Assembly (NCBI GenBank): GCA_024401695.1
Contig: JAKSKN010000017.1
Location: 1-47,040, forward strand
Length of the DNA: 47,040 nucleotides
DNA from: Bacteroidales bacterium
GTDB taxonomy: Bacteria > Bacteroidota > Bacteroidia > Bacteroidales > UBA932
Direction: 5' to 3'
The translations under genes were made by a program, and so were the position numbers. Below, piece after piece: positions 33,532-41,874 of this stretch (the first letter of the stretch is position 1; every line of letters starts with the position of its first letter). The notes under the pieces were generated by a model. It was not told where the DNA came from. It saw nothing but the letters and a program-made list of their open reading frames with translations, and ran no database searches.

Positions 33532-34011
33532 TCAATCTTTCTTCGCGCCCTCACGCAAAGTCCTGAGGGCCTTGGTAATCTGGGCGTGGACGGTATGCTC
33601 GGAGATTCTGAGCTCTGATGCGATTTCAACATAGGTCATCCCGTCACGCTTGTTCATAAGGAGTATCTCCCGCCTCTTTTCAGGAAGTTTGCCGATGGTC
33701 GTCCAGAGTTTTGCCCAGATGAATGAACGGTCCTCGGCTTCCTCATCTACAACGTCATATCCGACGCCTTCGATTCTGCTCGCATCTGTTTTTCTCAGTG
33801 TGTCAAGGCACTTGTTGTGAACCGACCTGTAAAGATATGACTTTGGAGAAGACGGGGACACCCCCTCCTGAAGCTTGTTCCAATAGGCTATGAATGATTC
33901 CTGTACCAGATCTTCCACGGCCTCCGGATCGGGGATGAACTTTGAGGCATAAAGACACAGAGGCCGGTAGTACAACCGGAACAGAGATGCTAAGTTCTCC
34001 AATTTGCCCAT
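33532..34011 (-). CDS. ECF RNA polymerase sigma factor
   Basis: 159 residues from the ATG at 34011. Region 2: FRLYYRPLCLYASKFIPDPEAVEDLVQESFIAYWNK and KSYLYRSVHNKCLDTLRK; region 4: IGKLPEKRREILLMNKRDGMTYVEIASELRISEHTVHAQITKALRTLRE. This is the usual Bacteroidetes ECF sigma linked to TonB uptake operons. An upstream ATG at 34062 would add 17 residues lacking family character. A TACTTTTG box at 34017-34024 stands directly before the chosen start, so the message may be leaderless. It closes the operon FecR-like, receptor, DUF4249, sigma. Confidence 0.88.
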   Translation of the reverse strand: MGKLENLASLFRLYYRPLCLYASKFIPDPEAVEDLVQESFIAYWNKLQEGVSPSSPKSYLYRSVHNKCLDTLRKTDASRIEGVGYDVVDEEAEDRSFIWAKLWTTIGKLPEKRREILLMNKRDGMTYVEIASELRISEHTVHAQITKALRTLREGAKKD

Positions 34012-34016
34012 ACCTC

Positions 34017-34024
34017 CAAAAGTA
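34017..34024 (-). promoter_or_regulatory. Possible -7 box of the ECF sigma gene
   Basis: The minus strand reads TACTTTTG, a full match to TAnnTTTG. Its final G lies five bases before the ATG at 34011, which would give almost no leader. It may be an internal promoter giving the sigma gene its own transcript. Confidence 0.4.
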
Positions 34025-34068
34025 CTAAATTCCGCAAAACAAAAAAAAGGACAAATCCTCACAGAAGA

Positions 34069-35256
34069 CTAATGCATCATTCTAGGGTCAATATAGCCAT
34101 CAACGTCCTCGATGATTTCTGACCGGGGAATTCCTGAATCGACATAGGAATACGCGGCCGCCCAAGGATATTTTCGTGATATGCACGCGCCGAAGATTCC
34201 AATTCCACCACTGATATTCGAATACAGATTGTCCCGTATATAAATGCTGGAAAAATCCGTGGAACCATTGATCTTGATCTGTTTGTACGCTTCCAAAAGG
34301 TACTTGTCCAGATCTTCTGATACAGTTGAGAAAACCAGGAATCCCTCATCTTCAGCTATTTCCCCCGCTTCTGCCCATATCCCATCCTGAGTTTTACAAT
34401 ATTTACCATTGAAACTTCCGGACAAATAAAACACATCGGCAGTCTCTTCAGTGAACCGGAGAAAATAATCATGCAGCGGTTTATTTGATAGTGTCGGATA
34501 CAATTCCATCGTATGGGCGGAATGATATGTCTCACCATATTTTTGCTCATATGGAAGACTTAGTTTGTATGGCGGATTCGGAGCTTCCAATGTTAATGGT
34601 ACATATACAGCATCATATGCATTTTCATTTGAGACAGGGTATGAATCAGTACATATCCTTTCTGCAAGTTCCCGTTTCCCAGTATCGGTATTATAGTTCA
34701 TTGCATAGACCCATACCGGTGACTTTGTTGAAAACAAAACATATAAATATTCCTCGTCAGGATATTCTTCACTTTCCGGCCAACTTTCATATCCCATATC
34801 GTGAAGATCATCCCAACGAATATCCCACCCGGACCAGGGCTCAATACAATTTTGAAACAAAGTATATTTGACAGAGCGAACAGCCGCACGTTCCATTGGC
34901 ATACTCTGAGTTGCCGTTATTTTGTCGTACCCGGGAACATCGATTTCAAGTCGATACGACAGGCACGGTTTTGGCGTGAACTCCAAACGCCAGTCGTTAT
35001 TCTCCGCTCTTTGAAATTCTCCAACAAACACATTGTCTTCATACAGAATGGCAGACGCCTCCGTGAGCAGCGGGGCGCTGCTCAATGAAGCCCCTTTAGT
35101 AAACGACAACCTCAGTTTCTGGACAGGATCTTCATCATTGAGAATGCATACAACAGCAACCCTAGGTTTTTCCTTGGCATCCAGAGTCACATCCTTCACA
35201 CAGGAAGAAAAGGATAATGGAATGAAACAAAAGCAGATAGCTAAGTACTTATTCAT
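34069..35256 (-). CDS. DUF4249-like lipoprotein
   Basis: 395 residues with a lipobox (LSFSSC, Cys19). It has the N-terminal DUF4249 pattern (VAVVCILNDEDPVQKLRLSFTKGASLSSA...LTEASAILYEDN) and a middle beta-rich region with YLYVLFSTKSPVWVYAMNYN, but the C-terminal CxxCRxxGG signature is absent; it ends in Met-Met-His. It lies between a TonB receptor and an ECF sigma gene, as expected for a receptor-associated surface lipoprotein. Base composition is visibly richer in A and T than the neighbouring genes, perhaps a later acquisition. Confidence 0.75.
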   Translation of the reverse strand: MNKYLAICFCFIPLSFSSCVKDVTLDAKEKPRVAVVCILNDEDPVQKLRLSFTKGASLSSAPLLTEASAILYEDNVFVGEFQRAENNDWRLEFTPKPCLSYRLEIDVPGYDKITATQSMPMERAAVRSVKYTLFQNCIEPWSGWDIRWDDLHDMGYESWPESEEYPDEEYLYVLFSTKSPVWVYAMNYNTDTGKRELAERICTDSYPVSNENAYDAVYVPLTLEAPNPPYKLSLPYEQKYGETYHSAHTMELYPTLSNKPLHDYFLRFTEETADVFYLSGSFNGKYCKTQDGIWAEAGEIAEDEGFLVFSTVSEDLDKYLLEAYKQIKINGSTDFSSIYIRDNLYSNISGGIGIFGACISRKYPWAAAYSYVDSGIPRSEIIEDVDGYIDPRMMH

Positions 35257-35278
35257 AGTCTTTCATATAGTAATATAT

Positions 35279-37561
35279 TTAGAATGATATTCTATAACTC
35301 AGGTTAGGCATTATCGGGAGGAGAGCCATTTCTTTCCAGGATTCAGTATTTGTGTCGTAATAGAGCATAAACGGATTGAAGTGGTTTGTAACATTGCAGA
35401 TACTGAGATTCAGCGTATGGTCCACTTTGCCTGTCTTGAAATTGAACTGATACCCCAGATCGAGCCGGATGACTGTCGGCATATGGTAGTTGTTGATTCC
35501 TGAAAAGAAATCGGCTTCAAAGTCTGTTCCGAGGAACGGCATCTTGTATGTTTCCGCAGCACCGTTCTCCCATCCGCCGCTCTGAAGGATGAGCGTTGCC
35601 GTCAGGCCCTTCCACTGTGCGGTTGCGTTCAAGACGTGGAGGCGGTCAAAGCGCGCGTGGAACGGAGCGCCGTCGTAAAATGACGGAAAATCCTCTCGTG
35701 TAGTTTTGGACAATGTATATGAGACGCGAGCATACCAGTCACCCTTCGCGTACTCATATAGTGCCTCCAGACCATATGACCGGCCATTCCCCAGTTCAAC
35801 ATCCTGCTCCCACGTCGACAGAGCACCGGAAAACAGGGCTTGAGAATATTTGTAGTATATCAGGTTTTCCAATCTCTTGTAAAATCCTCCAATGGAAATG
35901 GAATGCGCCCCAAATTCCCCCGCAAAATTCACACTGCCCTGTTCAGACGACTCCGGCAACACACTTTCGCCCGTAGGCACAATCATATCAAGTGACCAGC
36001 CTATAGGCAGGCCCTCAAGGGTATGATAGTACTGGAACATCTTATCATATGTTGCTTCGAAGGCGAAATGTTCAGCAATGTTCCACTTAAGCGATAATCC
36101 ATATTCGGGATTTGTATGCTTGCCGGGAACAACACGGAACGGCTTGGCGAGACCCTCTGTGGGGAGAAGGTCATAGTTCCTGAAATGATTCAATCGAAAC
36201 GCGCCCTTGACATACAAGTGATCCGGGATTTTGAATTCACCTTGCAGCCACCCTGTTGCAAGCAGCGTGTTTATGCTTCTGGTTTCTTCTCCAACCTGTC
36301 CCGGAGCAAAAGTGGCATAACGGAGGTTGATGCCTTCGCCCAACGTGAAACGACCATTTAGAAACGCGTGGCTGAGTCCGGTCTTCAAACCATATTCCGT
36401 CAGATTGGACTGCAGGGACAGATGATTATCCGTCTCTCTGAAAGTCTTATCCTGCTTCTGTTGGGAACCGTATTTGTTTATTGATGCCGTTACATCGAAT
36501 TTCGTGATGTCGCCTTCCCATCGGTATCGCAGCATTCCAACCATATTGTTCCAGCCCATAACCTCGTGGGAGGAATCCGGAGTGTCGAAGCCATAGTTGT
36601 CTATGCTGCCGAGGAAAGAGGCATCAAGGGTGTGGCGCGAAGTTATTTTATATTGCAATTTTGCATAAGCGTCACCGACGGTTGCCTTGAAATTATCCAG
36701 ACCGCTGAGGATTGAAGGCAATGCTCCGCGTACCGCCTTATATTCAAGGCTGAGCGGGGAGATGCGCGCAGATACTAGATATGATAATTTATTTGAGATC
36801 GGTCCTTCCGCACTGGCACTGACAAGGAAGTTGTTGATGGCAAAGCTTGTCTGCTGCCTTTCTGAAGGAGCCTTGGATACAATGCGAAGATGGGCCGAAG
36901 TGAAGTTGCTTTCAGCGCCATCGAAACCGCCTTTGCTCAATGCCGCACTCTCCATAACCTGCGAAGGGACAATGGTTGTCAGGCCGAGGATATGGGCGTA
37001 GCCATAGACCGGCACATCATCCAGAGAGAAAAGGTTGTTGCCCGAGTTCCCTCCGCGGACATACATCGCCGTGGCTCCGTCGGCGCCCGTGGTCACGCCC
37101 GGCATTGCCTGTGCCCAACGGATGGGGTCGCCCTCGCCAAGGGGCGAAATTATCCCCCTTATGCCTTCGAGTCCGGTCTGCAAATGTCCGATACTGCGGT
37201 CCAGCCGCTTTGTATCAGTCTTCACCGCTGCCAGAAGGGTGTCCGCATCCGGCACTCTGTCGGATATGGTAGCATAAATTTCAATTGGAATTTCCGGCTT
37301 CGCGGCCGTCAGAACAACGAACTGTTTTCTCTTTTCCCAAACGATGCCCGAGCCCTTGAAAAGGCTGGCCAGGTTATCGTCAAGACTGCCTCTGGACAGG
37401 CTCCGCCCATTATATGGCGAATCGACAGGCAGCGACGGGTCGTACACGAAATTGATTCCGTGCCGGTCGGCTATCTGCACCATCCCGTCCTTTATGGTCA
37501 TCTGTGCCAAGACCGGGATAGAGAGAACGATGCCCAATATGACTGTCAGCAGTCTTCTCAT
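35279..37561 (-). CDS. TonB-dependent receptor with N-terminal STN domain
   Basis: 760 residues: signal peptide (1-19), a short secretin/TonB N-terminal (STN) domain (about 22-90, MTIKDGMVQIADRHGINFVYDPSLP...ASLFKGSGIVWEKRKQFVVL), a plug (about 140-230, MYVRGGNSGNNLFSLDDVPVYGYAHILGL) and a beta-barrel ending LSYRISF. There is no carboxypeptidase-regulatory domain, unlike the receptor at 27004-29664. The STN domain normally contacts a FecR-type regulator; such a gene lies directly upstream with a 4-base overlap. The imported ligand is unknown. Confidence 0.9.
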   Translation of the reverse strand: MRRLLTVILGIVLSIPVLAQMTIKDGMVQIADRHGINFVYDPSLPVDSPYNGRSLSRGSLDDNLASLFKGSGIVWEKRKQFVVLTAAKPEIPIEIYATISDRVPDADTLLAAVKTDTKRLDRSIGHLQTGLEGIRGIISPLGEGDPIRWAQAMPGVTTGADGATAMYVRGGNSGNNLFSLDDVPVYGYAHILGLTTIVPSQVMESAALSKGGFDGAESNFTSAHLRIVSKAPSERQQTSFAINNFLVSASAEGPISNKLSYLVSARISPLSLEYKAVRGALPSILSGLDNFKATVGDAYAKLQYKITSRHTLDASFLGSIDNYGFDTPDSSHEVMGWNNMVGMLRYRWEGDITKFDVTASINKYGSQQKQDKTFRETDNHLSLQSNLTEYGLKTGLSHAFLNGRFTLGEGINLRYATFAPGQVGEETRSINTLLATGWLQGEFKIPDHLYVKGAFRLNHFRNYDLLPTEGLAKPFRVVPGKHTNPEYGLSLKWNIAEHFAFEATYDKMFQYYHTLEGLPIGWSLDMIVPTGESVLPESSEQGSVNFAGEFGAHSISIGGFYKRLENLIYYKYSQALFSGALSTWEQDVELGNGRSYGLEALYEYAKGDWYARVSYTLSKTTREDFPSFYDGAPFHARFDRLHVLNATAQWKGLTATLILQSGGWENGAAETYKMPFLGTDFEADFFSGINNYHMPTVIRLDLGYQFNFKTGKVDHTLNLSICNVTNHFNPFMLYYDTNTESWKEMALLPIMPNLSYRISF

Positions 37562-38022
37562 CTCTCGATCGTTATTTCAATGGACAGAGCCGTCTCAATC
37601 AGGGACACGATAAAATCGATGTCGTCATCCGGGAATGTTGCAGTAAGATGCTTGTCCGTCTGTCCGGTGGTGAGAGTGCAGTAATAGTATGAGGAGAGTT
37701 CAGCCAGCACGTCCGCTATCGGGGCGTCATCGTAAACGAATTCGTGAGTAACGGCTACGTCCGGATTGAGGACAACAGTTTCCTGCGGCCGAGGCTCCAC
37801 CTGATGCCTTTCATTTATTGTAGATACTATCCCAATGCCTGCGGCGAATGCAATCGCCACAGAAGCGGCAGCCGCCGCGGCTGTAGTCCACCAACGGCGC
37901 CGACGTCCGGCCTCCGACGCCGCAGCCTCGTTGAATCTGGCTATCGCCTTCTTGGTGTCAAACCTTTCCTTGTCATACCTGGATGCTACAAAGCGCAGGT
38001 CTTCTTCGTTGAATTCAGTCAT
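37558..38022 (-). CDS. Short FecR-like transmembrane regulator
   Basis: 154 residues: a cytoplasmic N-terminus with basic RRRRWW just before one membrane segment (about 46-66), then a periplasmic part ending in a DUF4974-like fold (HEFVYDDAPIADVLAELSSYYYCTLTTGQTDKHLTATFPDDDIDFIVSLIETALSIEITIER). The central FecR domain found in ordinary FecR proteins is missing; those are usually over 300 residues. It is the first gene of the operon and overlaps the receptor gene by four bases. Likely role: anti-sigma factor for the ECF sigma at 33532-34011, reading the STN domain of the receptor. Confidence 0.72.
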   Translation of the reverse strand: MTEFNEEDLRFVASRYDKERFDTKKAIARFNEAAASEAGRRRRWWTTAAAAAASVAIAFAAGIGIVSTINERHQVEPRPQETVVLNPDVAVTHEFVYDDAPIADVLAELSSYYYCTLTTGQTDKHLTATFPDDDIDFIVSLIETALSIEITIER

Positions 38023-38045
38023 AGTAAAATGTTCTTCTCACTACT

Positions 38046-38129
38046 ATGACGCAGAAGTTTCAAGAAGTGGCTACTCTATGTGCAAAAAAAGAAGGTGACT
38101 TTGAGACCGTTCTGAGCAAGTTGCTATAA
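38046..38129 (+). other. Possible 27-residue small ORF
   Basis: ATG at 38046 to TAA at 38129 encodes MTQKFQEVATLCAKKEGDFE and a further seven residues (TVLSKLL). It is divergent from the FecR-like gene and ends 14 bases before the hairpin at 38144-38180, which could end its transcript too. No family recognised; it may be chance or a gene remnant. Confidence 0.25.
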
Positions 38130-38143
38130 CTCAATAAAATAAA

Positions 38144-38180
38144 CGAAATGACCCCTCTGAATTTCGTGGGGGTCATTTCG
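38144..38180. terminator. Hairpin terminator of the arylpyruvate operon
   Basis: A perfect 12-bp stem, CGAAATGACCCC (38144-38155) with GGGGTCATTTCG (38169-38180), loop 13 nt. On the minus strand TTTATTTTATT follows, so it ends the operon 44191-38239; it may act on the + strand as well. Confidence 0.8.
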
Positions 38181-38238
38181 CGTAATTATTGTTATATCAG
38201 TTACTTCCACAGAACACCTTATCTTTGACTCTTCTTTT

Positions 38239-38667
38239 TTATGCCAGCTTCGAGAGGTCTTTCTCTTCGAAGTATTTAAGCTTGTTGTCAAGTATGACCT
38301 TGGTTGCCTTCTCGGCGTTGTCGGTGCGGAAGATCAGCACGCCCTTGCCGCCGAGGAGGAAGGAATAGAGGTATGCGATGCTGATGCCTTCGCGCGAAAA
38401 GAGTTCGATGGCGTCGGCCGCACGACCGGGCTCATCATCCAGTTCGATGGCGAAGACGTCGCAGAGAGACACTGCGACTCCTGCCGCCTTCAGGACCTCA
38501 TAAGCTTTAGCAGGGCTGCTGCAGATGATGCGGCAGATACCATATTCGGCAGTGTCGGCAATCGTCGATGCTATAAGCTGGATACCTTCATCTTTCAAAG
38601 TCTTGAGAACCTTGACAAGGGTACCTGATTTATTCTCAATAAAGATAGAAAGTTGATTTACTGTCAT
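38239..38667 (-). CDS. Tandem ACT-domain protein
   Basis: 142 residues made of two ACT domains: VNQLSIFIENKSGTLVKVLKTLKDEGIQLIASTIADT (1-70) and VFAIELDDEPGRAADAIELFSREGISIAYLYSFLLGGKGVLIFRTD (71-142). ACT domains bind small ligands, most often amino acids. Such a free-standing protein next to phenylacetate-CoA ligase is a frequent arrangement in Bacteroidetes and anaerobes. Here it is the last gene of an operon for arylpyruvate/arylacetate metabolism, so an aromatic amino acid or related acid is the likely ligand. The start is 13 bases after the ligase gene. Confidence 0.88.
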   Translation of the reverse strand: MTVNQLSIFIENKSGTLVKVLKTLKDEGIQLIASTIADTAEYGICRIICSSPAKAYEVLKAAGVAVSLCDVFAIELDDEPGRAADAIELFSREGISIAYLYSFLLGGKGVLIFRTDNAEKATKVILDNKLKYFEEKDLSKLA

Positions 38668-38680
38668 AATTATGGCTGGT

Positions 38681-39997
38681 TTATTGGTATTGTTTTCTTA
38701 AATCTTTTACGCGGACAGCCTTGCCTTCTGACTTAGGGAGGGAGCCCTTTGGTACGAGACGCACCTTCGGAGTGATGAGTATCTCATCGCGGAGCTGACG
38801 GGTGATCTCCTTCTCAAGGCGCTGGAGTGCACCGTAATCGTCGATGAACATATCACTGAGTTCAACTTCAACTGTCATAGCATCGTTGTCGTCGAGAGTC
38901 TCGAGCGTGATGAGATAGTCGGAAGCAAGCTCCTTGAACTGCATAAGGATGGTCTCGATCTGAATAGGGAAGATATTCACACCCTTGAGGATGATCATAT
39001 CGTCAGAGCGTCCCTTCATACGGTCGAGGCGCTTATGCTGGCGGCCGCAAGGGCAGTCGCCCGGCAGGATGCGGGTGAGGTCGCGGGTGCGGTAACGCAG
39101 GAGCGGCATCGCCTCGCGGTTGATGGTTGTGAGCACGAGTTCGCCGACTTCTCCGTCAGGAACCGGTTCGAGGGTGTCGGGGTTGACGATCTCCACGATA
39201 TAGTAGTCCTCCCAGATGTGGAGGCCGTTCTGCTCCTTACATTCGAAGGCAACGCCCGGGCCGCACATCTCACTCATTCCGAATGAATTGTACGCCTTGA
39301 CGCCGAGCATGTTCTCGATGCGCTTGCGGGTGTCTTCGGAGTGAGGCTCGGCACCGATGACGAGTGTCTTGAGCGCAAGGTCGCGGCGTGGGTCGATGCC
39401 CTGCTCGCACATCACCTCATAGAGACGGGCCGCATACGACGGGATGGCGTGAACCACCGTGGTGCGGAAATCCTTGAAGAACTTGAGCTGGCGGAGGGTG
39501 TTGCCGGCAGCGGCCGGAACGGTAAGCATTCCAAGGCGCTCGGCGCCATACTGGAAGCCAAGTCCGCCTGTGAACATTCCGTAGCCGGAAGTGTTCTGGA
39601 AGACATCTTCAGGACGGCAGCCGACCATATAGAGGCAACGCGCAACGGCGTTGGCCCACTGCTCAAGGTCACGCTGGGTATGAAGGACCACGGTAGGATT
39701 GCCTGTAGTACCGGAAGAAGAGTGCAGACGCACGCACTTGCTCAGAGGCACTGATGCAATGCCGAAAGGATATGTGTCACGAAGGTCCTGCTTGGTGGTG
39801 AAAGGAATCTTCCTGAGATCATCGAGAGATGTGATGGAAGACGGCTTGATGCCTATGGAATCAAGACGCTCGTGGTAGAACCTGGAGCCTGCATAACAGT
39901 GCTCCACTGTATGCTGCAGGCGTTCCAACTGAAGATTTTCAATCTCGGCGCGGCTCAGCGCCTCAAACTCGGGGTTGTAAAATTCGCTGCTGCTCAT
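38681..39997 (-). CDS. Phenylacetate-CoA ligase, second copy
   Basis: 438 residues, ANL superfamily, PaaK family. LHSSSGTTGNPTVVLHTQ near 91 is the ATP/AMP loop, NSFGMSEMCGPGVAFEC near 237 the A5-type motif, YRTRDLTRILPGDCPCGR near 302 the conserved hinge, and KGSLPKSEGKAVRVKDLR at the end the acyl-adenylate lysine region. It joins phenylacetate or indoleacetate with CoA, using ATP, or runs in the reverse direction. The ATG overlaps the stop of the first copy by four bases; the two copies are homologous along their whole length. Confidence 0.92.
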   Translation of the reverse strand: MSSSEFYNPEFEALSRAEIENLQLERLQHTVEHCYAGSRFYHERLDSIGIKPSSITSLDDLRKIPFTTKQDLRDTYPFGIASVPLSKCVRLHSSSGTTGNPTVVLHTQRDLEQWANAVARCLYMVGCRPEDVFQNTSGYGMFTGGLGFQYGAERLGMLTVPAAAGNTLRQLKFFKDFRTTVVHAIPSYAARLYEVMCEQGIDPRRDLALKTLVIGAEPHSEDTRKRIENMLGVKAYNSFGMSEMCGPGVAFECKEQNGLHIWEDYYIVEIVNPDTLEPVPDGEVGELVLTTINREAMPLLRYRTRDLTRILPGDCPCGRQHKRLDRMKGRSDDMIILKGVNIFPIQIETILMQFKELASDYLITLETLDDNDAMTVEVELSDMFIDDYGALQRLEKEITRQLRDEILITPKVRLVPKGSLPKSEGKAVRVKDLRKQYQ

Positions 39998-41304
39998 TGT
40001 ATCTTTCGGTTATCTATGACAAATTTACTCTTTCCTTCGCTTCTTGCAAGCGTTCCGGGCTGCTTGACTTCAACTTTCGCCGAGATGCTGAGCACGCTCT
40101 TGAGCTTGGCGGCTATTTCCTTTTCAAGACGGATGATAGGCTCGAAGGTATCAAAGCCCGATGCGAAGAACTCCTGACGCATCTCAACCTGGACGGTGAG
40201 CTTGTCAAGATTGTTCTCTCGATCCACGACGAGAAGATAGTGAGGCGCGCACTCAGGCATACTCAGGATGACGCTCTCGACCTGACTCGGGAATACGTTG
40301 ATACCACGGATGATGAGCATATCGTCGCTTCTGCCGAGGAGACGGCCCATCTTGACGGAAGTGCGTCCGCAGGAGCAAGGTTCGTCATACAGGGTGCAGA
40401 GGTCGCGTGTACGATAGCGAAGGAGAGGCATACCTTCCTTGGTGAGCGTGGTGAACACGAGCTCGCCGGACTCGCCGTATGGAAGCGGTTCAAGGGTGTC
40501 AGGCGATATTATTTCAGGGAAGAAATGGTCTTCGTTGACGTGTGAGCCGTTCTGTTCTTCACATTCATAGCTGACGCAAGGGCCCATTATCTCGCTGAGA
40601 CCGTAGAGGTTGTATGCCTTTATCCCAAGCTTTTCCTCAATTTCCTTCCGCATATTCTCCGTCCAGGGCTCAGCGCCGAAGACGCCCACGCGAAGCTTGA
40701 TATCGTCCTTGGTGATACCAAGTTTCCCCATCGTTTCAGCAAGGTGGAGTGCGTAGGAAGGAGTGCAGGCGATGCCGGTGACTCCGAGGTCACGCAGAAG
40801 CCTGATGTGCTTCTCGGTGCTTCCGGTTGACGCCGGGAGAACTGAAGCGCCGAGCGCTTCCACTCCATAATGCACGCCGAGGCCGCCGGTGAAGAGACCG
40901 TAGCCGTAGGCGACGGAGAAGATGTCCCCGCGTGTGATGCCGTATGCTGAAAGGCAGCGCGCCATACATCCGCTCCAGATTCCGATATCCTTGCGGGTGT
41001 AGCCGACGATGGTCGGGTTGCCGGTGGTGCCGGAGGATGCGTGGATGCGGATGATCTCGCTCTGAGGAGCCGCCATCAGGCCGAACGGATAATTGTCGCG
41101 TATGTCCTGCTTGGTGGTGAAAGGCAGTTTGACTATATCGTCGATAGAGCGGATGTCATCCGGCTTTATGTCCATCTGCTGCAGTTTGTTGCGGTAGAAC
41201 GGGACATTGTGATATGCATAGTCCACGATCTTATGCAGGCGCTCACCCTGAAGGATGCGTCTGTTCTCGCGGGACATGCACTCTTTGGTTTCGTTCCAGA
41301 TCAT
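39994..41304 (-). CDS. Phenylacetate-CoA ligase, first copy
   Basis: 436 residues, PaaK family. IHASSGTTGNPTIVGYTRKD near 91, NLYGLSEIMGPCVSYECEEQNGSHVNEDHFFPE near 236, YRTRDLCTLYDEPCSCGR near 301 and GTLARSEGKSKFVID at the C-terminus. A paralogue with the same architecture follows directly, so the operon carries two ligases that may differ in acyl preference (for example phenylacetate versus indoleacetate or hydroxyphenylacetate). It lies three bases after iorB. Confidence 0.93.
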   Translation of the reverse strand: MIWNETKECMSRENRRILQGERLHKIVDYAYHNVPFYRNKLQQMDIKPDDIRSIDDIVKLPFTTKQDIRDNYPFGLMAAPQSEIIRIHASSGTTGNPTIVGYTRKDIGIWSGCMARCLSAYGITRGDIFSVAYGYGLFTGGLGVHYGVEALGASVLPASTGSTEKHIRLLRDLGVTGIACTPSYALHLAETMGKLGITKDDIKLRVGVFGAEPWTENMRKEIEEKLGIKAYNLYGLSEIMGPCVSYECEEQNGSHVNEDHFFPEIISPDTLEPLPYGESGELVFTTLTKEGMPLLRYRTRDLCTLYDEPCSCGRTSVKMGRLLGRSDDMLIIRGINVFPSQVESVILSMPECAPHYLLVVDRENNLDKLTVQVEMRQEFFASGFDTFEPIIRLEKEIAAKLKSVLSISAKVEVKQPGTLARSEGKSKFVIDNRKIQ

Positions 41305-41307
41305 AAG

Positions 41308-41874
41308 CTATTTGCTTCCGAGGTCAAAACATTTCAGATTGGCTTCAACCACGGCTTCGCCCTTGGCGGCGAAGATGGTCTTGATGGCCTCGCGCAGTTG
41401 GGCCGCATCGAGGATGCCGAGGTGGGCCGCAACCGCACCGAGAAGAACCATATTGGCGCCTTTCGGATTGCCTGCCTCGAGGGCAAGAGCGTCAATGTCA
41501 AGTTTGAACACCTTCGGCTGGCTGTCAAGCTCTGCCTGCAGGGCCGTCTCATCCGGATAGTTCGGTATATTCACGAAAGGCTTGGATGATGTGATGATCA
41601 CACCGTCTTTCGAAAGATATGGCAGATAGCGGAGAGCCTCCATCGGCTCCATCGAAATGATGACGTCGGCGCCGCCCTTGGCGATAAGGTCGCTCCAGAT
41701 CGGCTCTGTGCTGAGGCGGAGGTTGCTCTGCACGTCACCTCCGCGCTGGCTCATTCCGTGTACTTCGGCCTGCTTGAGCTGGAGACCCGCCCGTGTGGCG
41801 GCCTCGCCGATTACGGTGGCGATAGAGAGGATTCCCTGTCCGCCGACTCCGCAAAGAATTATATCAGTCTTCAT
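41308..41874 (-). CDS. iorB: Indolepyruvate oxidoreductase subunit beta (IorB)
   Basis: 188 residues from the ATG at 41874, the gamma-type domain of 2-oxoacid:ferredoxin oxidoreductases. It begins with TDIILCGVGGQGILSIATVIGEAA, then LKQAEVHGMSQRGGDVQSNLRLS and MEPMEALRYLPYLSKDGVIITSSKPF. An upstream in-frame ATG at 41904 lies inside iorA and adds ten atypical residues; the start at 41874 gives an ATGA overlap with the iorA stop. With IorA it converts arylpyruvates to arylacetyl-CoA plus CO2, or the reverse. Confidence 0.93.
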   Translation of the reverse strand: MKTDIILCGVGGQGILSIATVIGEAATRAGLQLKQAEVHGMSQRGGDVQSNLRLSTEPIWSDLIAKGGADVIISMEPMEALRYLPYLSKDGVIITSSKPFVNIPNYPDETALQAELDSQPKVFKLDIDALALEAGNPKGANMVLLGAVAAHLGILDAAQLREAIKTIFAAKGEAVVEANLKCFDLGSK

